Shown here piece after piece: positions 1-10,203 of a stretch of DNA of 26,446 bases. The notes below the pieces were generated by a model, which saw only the letters and a list, made by a program, of their open reading frames with translations, ran no database searches and was not told where the DNA came from. The position numbers and the translations under genes were made by a program. Each line of letters opens with the position of its first letter. The first letter of the stretch is position 1. Source of the stretch: Haplomitrium mnioides (taxonomy: Eukaryota > Marchantiophyta > Haplomitriopsida > Calobryales); contig JBNGIS010035444.1 in NCBI GenBank assembly GCA_049999725.1, positions 1-26,446 of the forward strand, given 5' to 3'.

Positions 1-20
1 ATATATATATATATATATAT
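1..20. repeat. (AT)10 microsatellite at window edge
   Basis: Ten perfect AT dinucleotides open the window. Together with the AG microsatellite at the other edge this fits a scaffold broken at simple repeats. Confidence 0.95.
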
Positions 21-129
21 AAGTTATGAGTTATAAAGTCCTTACTCACATAAGTCACTTGCTTGATTTTGATTAAAAGAGATCATGCTTTGAAGATATG
101 CGTAATGAAGCCCATTTACGCATAGCCTT

Positions 130-540
130 TACTTTTTCATTGAATTTGTGTTGTAATAAACTTGTTCATATTTTGATTAAACTTTTAATATTCTAAATAT
201 TTTCATAAAACTTGAAAACATTAAATGCAATGCTTTAATATTTTTTATATGTATTTTGTGTCATGATGTTTATTTTCTTGAAGGAAAAAAATATAGAAAT
301 TTGTTTTCATAAAATATTCTATATCGAAAGTTTTTTTTTGAATATAATTAGTACATGGAACAAAAAAATTGCAAGTAAAACAAAACATTTTCACAAATAA
401 ATATCATAAACTTCAAATTTGTTGTTTTTTAATGCTTAAATATGAAAATCAAAATTTTTGAGTGCCAAATAAAACAAGAATTGAGTAGGAGTTCCTAGTT
501 CAAAGTAGTGGCAATTATTTGTAATTTGTTCCCTACATTG
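130..540 (+). mobile_element. Terminal module T, copy 1 of 3
   Basis: This A/T-rich block aligns by eye with 19950-20265 (+) and 9262-9710 (-). Shared landmarks in order are a TTTGTAAATATT/TTTTATATGTATTTTGTG-like stretch, a TTTTATAAAATGTTT-like stretch, then GAAAATCAAAATTTTTGAG, a CACCAAATGAA-like box and a closing GTAGTGGC motif near 507-516. No ORF is conserved across the three copies, so this looks like a non-coding element end. It is an old repeat end rather than a defined LTR, because no TG...CA boundaries or target-site duplication are visible. Confidence 0.55.
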
Positions 541-862
541 TGATAGAGCAGCTTCCATATTAGATACTTGAACCATATCGTCTCGCTTTGAGCAACATGC
601 TTTAGACAAAAGATCAGATTGCAAGTTCTCTAATCATTGAGGTAGTTCAAAAATTTCTCAATTTGGCAAGCATAAGGTAGCCATTGCGAAATATCAAGCA
701 ACCTTGTTTTTACTGTGGTTTTAGCAAAAAACATTATATTTTTTGCGTTATACTCAAAATCTTAACCACATGTTGATATAAGAAACATCTTTGCAAAACC
801 AGCTTTCTTTGTTTTTTGCAATGTGCATCTAACCTAAGAATCTTGGGATAAGAATGAATATT
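541..862 (-). other. Unassigned stretch with possible decayed coding on minus strand
   Basis: On the minus strand, 436-624 is open for 62 codons but begins with TTG. An adjacent frame over about 625-735 reads as plausible protein before a stop. The two could be one frameshifted coding remnant next to a T module. No family is recognised, and chance is a fair alternative in AT-rich DNA. Confidence 0.2.
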
Positions 863-962
863 NNNNNNNNNNNNNNNNNNNNNNNNNNNNNNNNNNNNNN
901 NNNNNNNNNNNNNNNNNNNNNNNNNNNNNNNNNNNNNNNNNNNNNNNNNNNNNNNNNNNNNN
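863..962. other. Assembly gap of exactly 100 N
   Basis: One hundred consecutive N, the conventional size for a gap of unknown length. Open frames crossing it are artefacts, and the distance between its flanks is unknown. Confidence 0.98.
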
Positions 963-1718
963 ATCACTATATTATACACCACGACATCTTCACTACAAGA
1001 GGGCTAGCTCTTCATAAAAAACTACTCAAAAAAGTTGCAAGCTCAACTCTATTCCAAGATGTGAGCAACCCTATCACAATTTGTGTCTCTAACTAACAAG
1101 AGCTATCAAACACATCGTACACAAGTTGAGATTAGGATTCTTGCTCTTCATTTTGAACGAGGATCCTTCTTCCATTTTGTTATCTAGATAGTGTTTTTTA
1201 ATGATCCTAAGATAGAAGACAAGCAACAAGTTCTATTCAAAGAGGTTGTATTGTCTAATCCACCTCTCACCTTTTGTGACAATCAAGATGTCAAAATTGT
1301 AAGTGCCCAAACAATAGCAATTAAACAGAACCAAAATTCTTTGAAACTTGAGAACTCTTTTTTATTTCATAATGCAATATCTGTGAATTGGATACGTTGA
1401 CATTTTTATACTACTATCTAGATCCTATTTGATAAGAACTCTCTAGAATGTTATATTGAATAGTTCAAATGCAAGACTTTCAATTTCAGCTTGCAAAGAA
1501 AAAAACATTGAATTAGTGTGTAGATTTAAGTATTATAGTATATAATTAACTAAAATTTTCCAAATATTGTTTGGATGTAGTACAAGATTTTGGATTGAAA
1601 AGGCTTACATGTATGATTTATTAGCTTCTTTCATTGCAAGCTTTGAAGATCAATGATGATTATCACTTAAATGAAGTTGATTGTGCTAGCCTTTTGGCTA
1701 TTGCTCATAAAAAAAAAC
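963..1718. other. Unassigned AT-rich sequence
   Basis: No gene or repeat could be assigned. A CACTACAAGAGGG string at 991-1003 resembles a CACTA terminus but has no partner. An open stretch of 69 codons at 1191-1400 (+) has no recognisable motif and starts at TTG. Confidence 0.4.
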
Positions 1719-1876
1719 AGGCTTCAATAGTTTAAGAAAAACCTACACACATCACTACTACATATCATGAGGCTTAACAGTCTAAAACCTTGTGTTTGAC
1801 ACCACATTATGAAGGCTACACTCTTTGTATTGCATAGTTGTGATGTGTGGAGGTTTTTTTTAAACTATTGGAGCCT
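1719..1876. repeat. Imperfect fold-back (inverted repeat), ~41-bp arms
   Basis: The left arm (1719-1759) and right arm (1836-1876) are reverse complements at roughly 85-90 percent by eye, around a ~76-bp loop. Both arms carry CAATAGTTTAA and CACACATCAC in register. A decayed MITE or other fold-back element is the simplest reading; a hairpin small-RNA precursor is possible. No obvious TA or longer target duplication was found. Confidence 0.65.
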
Positions 1877-3339
1877 CTATTTATTTGTTTCTGTGGTTAA
1901 TTTTACTCTCCACATCCTTGAAACTATATTTTTGTATGATGTTGGCAGATGTTCTACATCCAAGTAGTCACGAGTGATGTGCTTTATGTGTTATGTTCAA
2001 GGTGCAAAAGGCTCTAATCACTATTCTTCCAGCTGATCTACCATAGAGTTATTTTCTTGGAAATTTGCTTCACAAGATCAAAGCAAAGGGAAATAAATGA
2101 TGTTGCAAGTTGATACTTGAGACTCTACACATATTGAGATTGGTTTGGACTTTTGATAAAAAGCTAAACATCCTTTTAGTGTGAGTTTTCCTCTTACTTC
2201 TAGAAAGTCGCAAAAACACAATGCAATGATTGATGAGAACTTGGTATGAGAAATTAGCAATTTAGAAATATGTCAAGGCTACCACATTGATTTACTCACT
2301 TTGTGCAAGCTTTCATGTAGAATTTTAGTTCATTGTTCCCAAGTTGTTTAAAAAACCTGTTATTGAGGTGCAACAAGTGTCTTCATAGTTTTTTCTATCA
2401 TTCTTTTGATTGTAAGCTACATTTTCCATTAGTTAGGAAATTTTGGAAGTGATATATGTTTGAATAACAATATTTATTTTGTTTTTTTCCTTTTGATTGG
2501 CTTTCCCATGCTTTGCACTTGCATTACCTTTGCTCGTTGCATTTGCAAATGAGTCTGCCTTGTTTGAAATGGCTTTCTTTGTTGGCAAAACAAGAGCAGA
2601 TAGTGTTGTTGACAACAACTCAAAAAAATGGTATCACAAGTGCTTTATATAAGAAGGCATGATAAAGTGGTTCAAATAGAGCTCAACAAGCAAGCAACTC
2701 ACATTTGTTTTTCACCCTTGAAATATAAGTTTGATTTCTCTAGCATATAGCATTAGAGCCATAACAAGAGAGGTTTGTACTATTTGTCTTATAGGCACAA
2801 TAGTTTTTGTACTCTTGACTACTTATTATAAAGGAGAAGTTGATTATCCTCTTGAACGGCAATGCTTCTATGAGTAGCATTAGCTTTGTTGTAGTCTTTG
2901 CAAGCAACAATGGCATTCTATCCGCATTGCTTTAATATGCTTATCAAGGAGTATACTAGAATTGGTCTGTAGATAAGATCCAAATGGTGGTAGCTATATG
3001 CATTAACTATAGGTTTAGTGTCGAGAGGTTATTAGTTGTTGCATGTAGTTGTGGTGTCATAGTCTCAAACATTCTATTGAAGGCTTGCATGGATGTAGTG
3101 CAGCATCTAGCAATATTGCCACTTGATTGAAGCTTACGGGGCCCTTATAGAAGTTATAGTAGTGAATTTATGGCTTGATATAGCCATGCTTTCTAGGTTG
3201 TAAGAAAAGCTAGATACCATCTTAGTATATATAACAAGTTATAATATCAAAAAACATAGGACTTCCCTTTATTTTTGTTGCTTGGAGGTTTTATAAGACC
3301 TATAAAGCTCAAGTTTACTAATGTTGTCTATAATCCTAC
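1877..3339. other. Unassigned AT-rich sequence
   Basis: Nothing in these 1.5 kb could be assigned. Short open frames at 2078-2260 and 2433-2618 on the minus strand lack family motifs. Two weak matches to an initiator-Met primer-binding site occur near 2629 and 2748 but have no LTR beside them. Confidence 0.4.
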
Positions 3340-3479
3340 TCTAATTGATGTTTCCAAATGAACAGCCACTACTATGAGCGATGAACAAACTACTCAAAAC
3401 ATGCACTATTTATTTTTTCCACAAAAAACAGTGTGTTTAGGTTCAAAACAAAGGAAAATGATGGTATTTAAAAAAAACA

Positions 3480-3825
3480 AATGTGAAGAGTAATTTGGCC
3501 TGATTTTTGGTGTTTTCAACAAGCTTGTTAGATAGAAATGAAATATTTTCAAACAAATTTAATGAAGCTTTTAGTTTTTGTCAAAATGTTGGAAACCTCA
3601 AATTCAATCAAAAAACTAAAAGTTGTGTTTTTTTCTCACATAAACTTGAAGTTTGGATAGAAAACATTCTTACACTATAAATTTCCAACATTTATTATTA
3701 TAATTAAGTCATTTTCAAATTACATTAGTAGTTCAAACTTCATTTGCGCATAAACACAATGCCACTACAAATTAGTTATTTGAAAAAATAAATATAAAAC
3801 TTGGGGAAAAGCTCAATCTTATCAG
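3480..3825 (-). repeat. F end module X (copy 1)
   Basis: On the minus strand this begins TTGAGCTTTTCCCCAAG, then has TTTGTAGTGGCAT, TATGCGCA, AATGACTTAAT and an A/T-rich stretch. It matches 18235-18560 (+) in the same order. The segment closes near 3365-3380 with GTAGTGGC, the same closing motif as the T modules. No coding potential is visible. Confidence 0.65.
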
Positions 3826-3839
3826 TAGATGGGGGTACT

Positions 3840-4660
3840 AGTTTTGAGTCTAAGGGCTCACAAGCTTCATAAACTTAACCTTGTAGGGAGTTTCGAGCTC
3901 TACTTCAAAGTCCAAGCAAGAAGAGGGCTTTAACTTCTACTTTAGAGTCTAAACACACATAGAGTTTAGTAATCCAAGAATGCAAAGGCTTCAACAATCA
4001 AGAAGCACATAATGTTTAATACCCAATGTGTTCAAAGGCTTTAGCAATCACTATATGCATAGAAGTCAGTAGTTAAAGTGCATAGAAGCTTAAACAGTTT
4101 ATGCACGCATTGGGTTCCAAGTTTTGCTTAGAGTCCATGCACGCAAAGGGTTCAATATTCGAGGGGCATGGTCGCTTCAACACTCTATATACTTATGGAG
4201 CTCTATAATCTATGTTATATTCCATGTATGCATAGGGTTAAGTAGTCCAACAGTACAATGACTTCAACAACCCATATGTGCATAGGGGTTAGTTTTCCAT
4301 AAGCATAGTGGCTTTTGTAGTATAAGGGCACAATGACTTCAACAACCCAAATGTGCATAGGGGTCAGTAGTCTATGAGGGTAGTGGCTTTTGTATTCCAT
4401 ATGCACATAGGAGTTAGTCATCCAAGGGCGTAGTGGCTTCAGCAGTCTCTGAGCACAAGGGGTTCCACAATGACATTAAAGTTTAGGCGCACATAGGGTT
4501 TTGAGCTCCGAATGAGAGTCCATGCATGGATTGGGTTTCGCATTCTACATTAGAATCCATATGCACATAGGGTTTGATAGTCCAAGTGCATAGAGGCTTC
4601 AACAATCTATGCTCGCAATGCCAAAAGGTTAAGTCATCCAGACACTCAAATGTTTCCAAG
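3840..4660 (-). repeat. Palindrome-cored tandem array of F copy 1
   Basis: About 800 bp of degenerate tandem units, each centred on a TATGTGCACATAGG-like core and joined by linkers such as TTGAAGCC or AACTTGGAACCC in the minus reading. Spacing varies between about 30 and 37 bp. One stretch is a clean 75-bp direct duplication: 4255-4329 and 4330-4404, with only a few mismatches and no indel. It occupies the same place as the 37-bp array in the other F copy. Confidence 0.75.
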
Positions 4661-4699
4661 CACTAGGTAGATATGAAAGAATACATCAATATTTTTGAT

Positions 4700-5400
4700 C
4701 TTGAATAGTTTGACAAACAAAATGCAGATTACTATTTTCTTAATTACATAAACAAATCAAAAAAATCAATTACCCTTAAGGAACCTAAATGCGCATTGAG
4801 TTCTATCTCAACAAAAAGAGTTCAATAGAATAAAAATACTCATATATTTTATAAAATACACAAAATATAAATTACAACATAGGTTGAAAGTTTCTCAAGA
4901 ACAATACAATAGAGAAACATTTATTTAGAAAAAAATCACAAATGGATTTAACCACTGGTCTCCATTTCTTAGAGTTATACTTAGAGGATTCATCAAGATT
5001 CCTATAGTCCCCCTTAATGTTGATTATATTGTTTGATTTTGTAGACATGCACATCCACCAAATAATCTTTATGGATATTTTTTGGTGGTGATGGCCAATA
5101 TGGAATTGTTATTTTCTTTTTATTTATGCTATCTATCACAATGCCTAACTACTTTTGACCATCAGCATAACATTTTCTTCAATGATTTGCAAGTTTTATT
5201 CTTTCTTTCATTTGTTAGCTACGATGAAGAAACAATTGGTGATTATATTTGACTACATGAAAAAATAAACCAATATATATTAACAATGTAAAGAAAGAGG
5301 TATTATTGAGAAATTGAAAAAAGGTTGAGAGAAGCCTCTTACATGTTTTTTTTGTTACAAATAAGTGAGAACAACAAATTTCATGGATTTGAGACAACAA
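4700..5400 (-). repeat. A/T-rich tail segment of F (copy 1)
   Basis: In the minus reading this contains ATAATCAACATTAAG, CAACCTATGTTGTA, ATTTTATAAAATATATGAG and CTTTTTGTTGAGATAG in the same order as 16870-17100 (+). Short open frames (4872-5054, 5215-5406) are not conserved between copies, so I treat it as non-coding. Confidence 0.6.
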
Positions 5401-5459
5401 CAACAAATCTTAAACATGTCTAGATTGTAGACTTGACTAGAGTCTCAAAGAAAAATAAA

Positions 5460-6200
5460 AAATCTTGTGCACTTTAAGAGTCTAAACGCGCAAAAGTCAC
5501 AAACAACAGTATTGAATCTAAGACATACCTAGACTCCAAGTACACAAGGGGTTTCAAAAGAGAAAAAATAAATCTTATGCATGCATAGAGTCTTTGCACA
5601 TAAAGAGTTACAAACAATAATAAATCTTTTGTGTGTTTTGACTCTAGGTTTGTAGAGGGTTTAAAAGAAAAATAACAAATCTTATATACACCTAGAGTTT
5701 GAACGCACTTAAAGCTACAAATAAAATTAACCAATCCTAAGCGCACCTAAGATTACAAACAACTGTAATAAATCCTATGCATGTATAGTGTATGCACACT
5801 TAGGGTTAAAATTAAAAATAATAAATCTTCTATGTACATAAGGTTACAAACAACCATAACCAATCTTTTGTGTACTTAAAGTCTATGAGTGGACAAGGCT
5901 ACGAATAAAATTACTAATTTTATGTATATGACTACAAACAATTATAATCAATCATGTGTGCATTTAGAGTCAATGTGCACATATGGTTACAAATAAAATT
6001 GCAAATCCTATAAAAGCATAGGATTACAAACAACTATCATGAATTCTCTACATGCATGGAGTCTATGTGCACATAAGGCTACAAATAAAAACCGTGAATC
6101 TTATATGTGAATAGGACTACAAACAACTATAGTGTTTGTTAGGTGCACATAGAATTGCAAACAACTATAATGATTCCCATGCGTGTAGACTTCAAGCTTG
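5460..6200 (-). repeat. Palindrome-cored array with ~92-bp higher-order unit
   Basis: Repeats of a compound unit. A part starting TTACAAACAACTATAAT is followed by two ATGTGCACATA-type cores, then a part starting CTACAAATAAAAT with a third core. Two successive compound units at about 5931-6022 and 6023-6116 are 92-93 bp long and align without large gaps. Earlier units are more decayed. It sits immediately 3' of the F ORF, as does the shorter array at 15780-15975 in copy 2. Confidence 0.7.
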
Positions 6201-6514
6201 CTAAGATTAACAAACCCTTTGTTTGGTTAGGCTCATTATGTATAGAGAGTCACAAAGAACAACATTGAATCCCTTGAGCGCTTGAAGTCTCTTGAGCAAT
6301 TAGAATCTCTAAATCTCATTGAATTTACAACAACATATTTGGAAACAAATAAATTAAATAATAAAGCCATCTCGAGCATTAAAAGCCAAAGCATTTTGTT
6401 TTGTCTTTTTAGACTCCAAAACATATCTCTCCTCCACTGATTTAATCTCTTTGCAAATATAACAAACAATAAATCTATTGCATTTAGAGATTTAAATGTT
6501 TTGGAAAGTGTATT

Positions 6515-7680
6515 ATCTAGTATTTTGTAAAACTAGATAAGCTAAGAATGAAATATGGATCATTCTCTTTCAAATAAGTTGTATAATAATCATACACCTC
6601 CCATTTGGTAAAATTATCAAGAAAATTATATATTTTGTGAGTCAATACTCTTTTACAATGTCTTTGAAAAACAATCTCTACCCACTTAGTTGCAAATACC
6701 TCTCTAGTAGATAAATCTCTCTTTCCAAAAGTGCCTCTAGAATCTGCATTTGTCAGCTCTTGTATCCTTTGGATTCTATTATTTCCAACATATAGTATTG
6801 ACATGAATTCTCTTGTACATATAATTGTATCACAAGGCAAAGTAAATTGATTGCCAAGGTTTGATTATTTTCTTGGTATTCCTCACTTTAATGTGTATTT
6901 CATTTCTACATGCGTTGCTAAAAGCTTATTTCTCTAACGGCTTTGATGAAATCTTCTTGCACAACAACACACAATAATTTCGGGAACATTAAATTCTTTC
7001 CAACTTTAAATTTCATATTGTATCAAGTTTATTCTTTATAAAACTCTCGTTATAAAGGAATTTTGGCAAAAAATTGTTATGTAAAAGATTTACCCATTTA
7101 GGTTTTGGCCCAAATTAAGAACTCTTATGTTTGTTTGGTCAATTTATTTCATATGAGAATCCAACCTTTAGAAACTAAGCACTATCTTCAAAATCTTTTA
7201 CATCATCCAAAGAATATTTTGGTTTTGGAGAGTAATTATTGAATCTAGATGTACCAATTTCAATTGTGGGAGAACTCAACCAAGATGAAACAATATCCTC
7301 AACAAAATCTTGAATATATGGAAATTTTTTTGTAGAGTAATTGGAGCTCTTGGTGATAGTTCTAGTGAAATATTTCTCATTGTGAATCGTTTTCTTAACT
7401 TCCATTTGATATATTTCTTAGTTGCTTTCCTTTTCTAGATGTCTCTCCTATCATGATTTCTAGTCCAACTTGAGTAAAAGCAACAATTTGATTGAATTAT
7501 GCTAAGATGACAACATATAACAATCAAAGTTAAATTGATGTTGCGATTCTGTTCTCAAAATCATATCAACAAATATATTTTAATCTTGGACTTTGTTGTC
7601 TTCATCAATTGTTGACAAGAACACGTGAAAAAAAATTTCCTGATAGCAACGTGAGTGTTAACAAGTAGTCTTCAAGATGT
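6515..7680 (-). pseudogene. Unknown F-element ORF, decayed (copy 1)
   Basis: Two open pieces are 7175-7405 (ATG start, 76 codons) and 6517-6840 (107 codons, no ATG at its edge); the stretch between is broken by stops. Both pieces match the plus-strand region 14395-15490 at protein level. Shared signatures are PY(I/V)(Q/E)DF, a WLS-PT motif, EEYQEN in a broken middle part, GTFG-R-L, EVF, HC-R, H-IYN, FT and EVYDYYT. Conservation of protein motifs over more diverged DNA suggests a real former gene. I do not recognise the family: no reverse transcriptase YxDD, integrase HHCC or DDE pattern is seen. It lies between the 30-bp array and the 92-bp array. Confidence 0.6.
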
Positions 7681-7827
7681 CACTATTGTGCCTAGGTTTG
7701 ATTAAGAAAACTCTAGTTTGGAGTAATGAAGTTTGGTTGAAGTATTGAAGCACATATGCGTATGCGATCTAGTGTTGTAGAAATCCGTTGAAGGAGTGCA
7801 CTTTGATCACTTGAGTTGTATGTTGGG

Positions 7828-7917
7828 TCTCATGTACAATGGGTTCACTTCTAGATTTAATATGAGCATAAAGTTCATTCCTTGGTTATATGCTCGCATA
7901 GGGTTTACTTCCTTGAT
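7828..7917 (-). repeat. Three ~30-bp units, F copy 1
   Basis: In the minus reading, three units of about 29-31 bp begin GAAGTAAACCC, GAATGAACTTT and GAAGTGAACCC, each with a TATG-core-CATA centre. They correspond in place and sequence to the cleaner 30-bp units at 14171-14260. Confidence 0.6.
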
Positions 7918-8289
7918 TGTCTTCTGCTGAGATATCTTGTTGTACAATAGGCAAGTTCTTACCCAATATACTTGCCATAACACTTGATGCATTTTGGTTA
8001 CTAGTGCTCATGTTCTTGAGATGACCATTTGAAAGACAATCATCTTACTATTTAGAAGTGAAGTGTTTTTTTTTTAAATACAAATCTTGAAATTCCAATT
8101 GCTTGTTTGTTTTGTTACTTGTGCTATTTGAAATAGACAAGAAAAAGAAAAAAAAAATGGATGAATTGATTCAACAAATGAATATAGTGCAAATATATAT
8201 AAAAAAAAATTTCTTGTAGAAAAACTCTACAAAACAAAAAAAATAATGAAAAAAATTTAGAGAAAAAGAAAAAGAAAACCTAGAAAGTC

Positions 8290-8302
8290 AATGCTTTATA
8301 CA
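8290..8302 (-). promoter_or_regulatory. TATA-like box of F (copy 1)
   Basis: The minus strand reads GTATAAAGCATTGAC, followed by a pyrimidine-rich TTTTCTTTTTCTTTTTCTC. The same arrangement occurs at 13785-13820 in the other copy. A core promoter upstream of the F ORF is inferred only from this conservation and position. Confidence 0.3.
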
Positions 8303-8560
8303 AAAATTTTCACCATATTAAATGAAATGGCAAAAGCTACACAATTGGTTTTTTAGCAAGGAAACCACTTTTTAGTTTTCAAGTTTAAAAGAAATTGGGT
8401 TAGAAAGTTTCTTTTTGTTATTGTAAACACACTTGTTATATTTGTTTTTTGTTTTTTATGAGTGATTTCAAATTTTTTTACCACTTGGCTATGTTGTGCC
8501 TCTCAATCTCACACTTGAATATGTTTTCATTTTTTATGTTGTATTTTATTAATTTTTTAG

Positions 8561-8944
8561 AGTTTCAAAGATGGCAGTAAAGGTGTTTGTTGCAAAGCTT
8601 GCTAAAGCCAAACCATTTCAATACATTGATATGATAAAACGTTTTGAGCCAATAAGATTACCCTACAAATAACTAGCTTCGTATGGATCAATAAAGGATA
8701 TGAAAGACTACTTGTACTTTTTTAGTAGCAAGATTGAGAAATACAACATGGGGAGACACGTGTAAGGAACAATGGTACGCAAAGGAAACATAGCCCATAT
8801 TGAGCTCCTTGTAGCAAGTGACGAGGGCATTGAATTATACCAAGCCTCCTTGAAACAATTTGCAGTCGAAGAAGTGAGGCGTAGTGATGCCTTCATAGTG
8901 ATGCCTTCAGTAGGAACCTTAAAGAGGTGTACAACAACCAAGGG
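8561..8944 (+). pseudogene. Exon-like open stretch, unknown protein
   Basis: From an ATG at 8571 one frame runs to a TAA at 8946-8948, 125 codons, interrupted by only two TAA codons (8670 and 8763). The composition looks protein-like (Lys/Arg-rich start MAVKVFVAKLAKAKPF, later RKGNIAHIELLVASDEGIEL), unlike most frames here. A polypyrimidine-AG (TTTTTTAG) ends at 8560 and a GTAAGC donor starts at 8945, so it could be one internal exon of a lost or captured gene. A small direct repeat (GTGATGCCTTCA) lies near its 3' end. It sits between F copy 1 and the 24-bp array and has no homologue elsewhere in the window. Family not recognised. Confidence 0.4.
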
Positions 8945-9004
8945 GTAAGCCTTATATTCTCTTACATTGTTTCTCATGTTAAGTTCATACGAGCATGAAC
9001 CCGG

Positions 9005-9261
9005 TATTCTATACATACATAGACTCCATATTCCATGCAAGTCAAAACTTCCAATGTCTATGCACGAATGAACTCAATTGTCTATGTGCACATTGACACA
9101 AATCCAAACATGCATAGACAATGGAATTTGTGGGTGCATAAATTGTCGAGACCACACGCAAAAGGACTGTACAATCCTTGTGCATTTGGACTCCACAATC
9201 TATGCACAAATGAACTCCACAGTCCATGCATACATAGACACGAGAATCTGAACATGCATGG
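9005..9261 (-). repeat. 24-bp tandem array, locus 1
   Basis: Ten or so units; the last four (9166-9189, 9190-9213, 9214-9237, 9238-9261) are exactly 24 bp each, with ACTCCACAATCTATGCACAA-type sequence. Units at 9072-9095 and 9096-9119 are also 24 bp. In the minus reading they match the array at 18606-18819 (for example GTGGAGTTCAT). It directly abuts terminal module T copy 2. Confidence 0.8.
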
Positions 9262-9710
9262 ATAGTGAACAATCTCTACTTTAAACCAAGAACCACTACT
9301 GAGTTTGTGTTTCATTTGGTGCTCAGAAAATTTGATTTTCAAATTTAGGCATAAAAAACTACAATTGTTTACATTTGTGCTGCCTCACTTTATGAAAACC
9401 AAAATCAAAAAGTAGTATCATCCGATTCTACAAAAATAAAAGTCACAAGAGTGAAAAAATGCAACTACATGTCATGTAATCATATCAAAAATCCATAAAA
9501 CTTCACAATATTTTTTTAGCCTATAATTTGCTTGATTCAACTTTTTATAGTATTAAAAAAATACTTTTATGTCAAACATTTTACAAAAAAGTTATTTTCA
9601 AAGGATCATCTTAAAAGAAGATAAGTATCATCACAGAATATTTACAAAACATATTGAAACTTCACTTATGATATTTTAATATTTCTTAACAATATTCAAA
9701 AGACATTGTA
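9262..9710 (-). mobile_element. Terminal module T, copy 2 of 3
   Basis: In the minus reading this matches 19950-20265 and 130-540: AAGTTTCAATATGTTTTGTA, then TTTTTTGTAAAATGTTT, then GAAAATCAAATTTTCTGAG, CACCAAATGAAAC, TCTTGGTTTAAAGTAG. The closing motif here is GTAGAGATTGTT instead of GTAGTGGC. The 24-bp array follows immediately, as it does after module X near 18600. Confidence 0.6.
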
Positions 9711-9905
9711 CTTATCAAACCCTAAAAGTATTTACTAAAAATACATTAAAAAAATAAGGACTAGGCCAGTACATACATCTTTGTCTACAATCTTCTTACA
9801 TATGTTTTCAACTTCATAATTCATAATTTTAATATGTATTCTTACAAGATCAAAGTGAAACAAATACAATCTTGCATGCCTACACTCCATCTCTCAAAAA
9901 ATATT
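9711..9905. other. Unassigned AT-rich sequence
   Basis: No support for a gene or repeat assignment; it separates the T module from the ~75-bp array. Confidence 0.3.
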
Positions 9906-10203
9906 TCATTTAAACACAGATGTCCATGCTGGCATGGACTTCAATGCAAAATTTTTATACATTATTTAGTATTTTATCAAAAACTCATTCATTTACACAT
10001 GAATGTCCATGCTAGTATAGGCTTTATTATACATATTATCTAGTATTTTATCAAAAATTCATTCATTCATATATGGATGCCTCGTCCCACTTAAACTTCA
10101 ATACAAACAATATACATATTATTTTTTTTAATCAAAAGATCATTTATTTAAACACATGCATCATTGCAAGCTTGGACTTCAACATTTTTGTAATCAAACA
10201 CTT
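9906..10203 (+). repeat. Tandem repeat, four ~75-bp units
   Basis: Units start with TCATTYAT at 9906, 9985, 10059 and 10140 (79, 74, 81 and 62 bp). Units 1 and 2 share TTTAGTATTTTATCAAAAA-like ends and GTCCATGCT centres. Unit 1 contains the perfect hairpin GTCCATGC-TG-GCATGGAC at 9922-9939. Later units are more decayed. Open frames across it (9834-10282) are by-products of the repeat. Confidence 0.7.

Larger units (their letters stand above)
3340..8520 (-). mobile_element. Element F, copy 1 (reverse orientation), decayed
   Basis: Read on the minus strand, this ~5.2 kb block is colinear with 13560-18600 on the plus strand. In order from the 5' side it holds a TATA-like box (~8295), a 30-bp array (~7828-7917), an unknown ORF (~7680-6515), a palindrome-rich array (6200-5460), an A/T-rich tail (5400-4700), a long array (4660-3840), and an end module (3825-3340). 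Landmarks matched by eye include CAATAATACCTCT, the ATATTTTATAAAA-TATGAGTATTTTTAT segment and TTGAGCTTTTCCCCAAG. Overall identity looks around 60-70 percent, so it is old. No reverse transcriptase, integrase or transposase was recognised, so it may be non-autonomous or of an unlisted class. Confidence 0.65.

Noticed and set aside
991-1003. CACTACAAGAGGG as a CACTA element terminus
   Set aside because: No inverted partner and no 3-bp target duplication found; the N gap is adjacent. A 10-base match alone is not enough.
854-1096. Open frames running through the N gap (also 734-982, minus)
   Set aside because: They stay open only because N bases cannot create stops.
2629-2760. Primer-binding-site-like strings TGGTATCACAAGTGC (2629) and TAGCATTAGAGCC (2748)
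   Set aside because: They match an initiator-Met PBS only partly, and no LTR end, gag or pol sequence lies beside them.
4215-4421. Repetitive protein frame (68 codons, minus)
   Set aside because: It follows the 75-bp doublet, which is a multiple of three; there is no sign of selection and the array elsewhere has other periods.
3840-4660. CRISPR array
   Set aside because: Units are degenerate, spacers are related to each other, and the context is a plant repeat element.
5474-5746. 90-codon open frame on the minus strand
   Set aside because: It lies within the palindrome-cored array, is not conserved in F copy 2, and has no motif.
8708-9040. 110-codon open frame on the minus strand
   Set aside because: It is antisense to the more protein-like plus-strand frame at 8571-8948 and runs into the 24-bp array.
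9042-9342. Cys/His-rich open frames on both strands over the 24-bp array
   Set aside because: A 24-bp period keeps frames open on both strands and yields repeated Cys/His words; this is a product of the repeat, not a gene.
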